7,281 bases of DNA from contig JAGCRE010000081.1 in NCBI GenBank assembly GCA_017964865.1, positions 1 through 7,281 on the forward strand, in the 5' to 3' direction. Made by a program: the position numbers and the translations under genes. The stretch is from Alphaproteobacteria bacterium (GTDB taxonomy: Bacteria; Pseudomonadota; Alphaproteobacteria; Rs-D84). Positions 6,770-7,281 of this stretch are shown here, in pieces; positions within the stretch are counted from its first letter, which is position 1; every line of letters begins with the position of its first letter. The notes beneath the pieces are model-generated. The model had not been told where the DNA came from and made no database searches. It saw only the letters and a program-made list of their open reading frames with translations.

Positions 6770-7228
6770 ATGGCAAAAACAAATGAAAATATGGATCCAA
6801 CAATAAACAAGGCGTTCGGTTTAATTGCAAAAACACTTGCAAGCAAGATAGAACGTAAAAAACCGATAACCGCAGATAAAAAAGACTATCGTTGGACAGA
6901 TTATAAAAATTTGAAAAAAGCTTTTGTTTTCTTGAATAATTATATTGTGGTAGATCCTGCAGACTATTTCGTAAATTATTATAATCCAAGTGTGTTTGGG
7001 GCAACATTAGAATTGTGCAGAATGACCCAATACAGGGGTGGACGTTTGTTGGAAGATTTAATGATAGAGGCACATAAGTATTACAACAGTAAAAAACCAA
7101 CCAACGGAAAAGATATAGCAAGTTTATATAAAAGAATAAGTTTATGGGCTGCCGACGGTATGATACAAACATTAAGTGTGGCTTTGACCCCAGTATCCAA
7201 GTTTGTCGAACACGAAAAACAAAAATAA
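6770..7228 (+). CDS. hypothetical protein, 152 residues, lysine-rich, not recognised
   Basis: I do not recognise a family and assign no function. The product is basic, with clusters ERKKP (28-32), ADKKD (35-39) and a HEKQK tail, and rich in tyrosine in the middle (YFVNYYNP, 66-73). It looks soluble and mostly helical: there is no signal peptide, and the hydrophobic stretch at 126-144 is amphipathic rather than a clear membrane span. Cys83 is the only cysteine. AAAGAGG lies 8 bases before the ATG, and a strong terminator follows the TAA by 4 bases, so it is a complete single-gene unit transcribed away from metG. Seven of nine isoleucines use ATA, unlike the enzymes on the other strand, where ATT and ATC dominate in what I read. 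This suggests a lineage-specific or acquired gene. The ribosome-binding site, length and terminator make it a good coding call. Confidence 0.8.
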   Translation: MAKTNENMDPTINKAFGLIAKTLASKIERKKPITADKKDYRWTDYKNLKKAFVFLNNYIVVDPADYFVNYYNPSVFGATLELCRMTQYRGGRLLEDLMIEAHKYYNSKKPTNGKDIASLYKRISLWAADGMIQTLSVALTPVSKFVEHEKQK

Positions 7229-7232
7229 AAAC

Positions 7233-7255
7233 ACCGGCGATTGCCGGTTTTTTTT
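7233..7255 (+). terminator. Rho-independent terminator after the 152-residue gene
   Basis: ACCGGC (7233-7238), a GATT loop and GCCGGT (7243-7248) form a perfect 6-base stem followed by a run of T to 7255. It begins 4 bases after the stop. Read on the minus strand, the same stem is followed by GTG and then a T-rich stretch, so it may also terminate a convergent gene entering from the right. Confidence 0.85.
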
Positions 7256-7281
7256 AATCTGTATTGTCCCACGTCGCCAAG
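7254..7281 (-). CDS. possible 3' end of a convergent gene (partial)
   Basis: On the minus strand one frame entering from the window edge reads LATWDNTD and then TAA at 7254-7256, directly against the terminator hairpin. The placement fits a convergent gene sharing a bidirectional terminator. With only eight codons visible, family and function cannot be judged, and another frame is also open here. Confidence 0.25.

Noticed and set aside
6768..7172. Minus-strand open frame of 134 codons opposite the 152-residue gene
   Set aside because: The plus-strand frame has the ribosome-binding site, start and terminator in the right places; the minus frame has none and is an AT-rich shadow.
7081..7272. 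Minus-strand open frame of 63 codons overlapping the terminator
   Set aside because: It reads straight through the hairpin and into the antisense of a better-supported gene.

Overview
The window reads as a compact, fairly AT-rich bacterial chromosome segment. Seven genes run leftwards on the minus strand with almost no space between them, and one gene on the plus strand faces away from them at the right end. The enzymes are bacterial housekeeping types. The methionyl-tRNA synthetase core resembles the alphaproteobacterial form as I remember it, so an uncultured, possibly host-associated alphaproteobacterium is my best guess. This is a weak inference; no rRNA or other firm marker is present.

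In transcription order on the minus strand: metG (methionyl-tRNA synthetase, 6636 to 4651), a 44-codon unnamed ORF (4647 to 4513), queH (epoxyqueuosine reductase, 4513 to 3917), an unrecognised 198-residue protein (3887 to 3291), fabD (malonyl-CoA:ACP transacylase, 3279 to 2404), fabG (3-oxoacyl-ACP reductase, 2391 to 1663) and mnmG (tRNA wobble-uridine modification, 1659 to 7). Gaps are 3 to 29 bases, and one junction is a TAATG stop/start overlap, so this looks like an operon. A candidate promoter lies upstream of metG. A second lies at the end of queH and could separately drive the last four genes. On the plus strand, 6770..7228 encodes an unrecognised lysine-rich 152-residue protein, followed by a clear hairpin-plus-T-tract terminator. 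The last 28 bases may hold the tail of a convergent gene.

The operon mixes tRNA charging (MetG), tRNA anticodon wobble modification (QueH acting on the G34 pathway, MnmG on U34) and fatty-acid synthesis initiation and elongation (FabD, FabG). The most notable points are: a C-terminal OB-fold on MetG that looks like the PheT (PheRS beta) type rather than the usual MetRS appendix; an MnmG lacking about 70 residues before its C-terminal domain; a QueH whose CCAPC motif reads WCAPC; and an overlooked small ORF that probably drives queH translation. I see no mobile element, CRISPR array, RNA gene or defence system.
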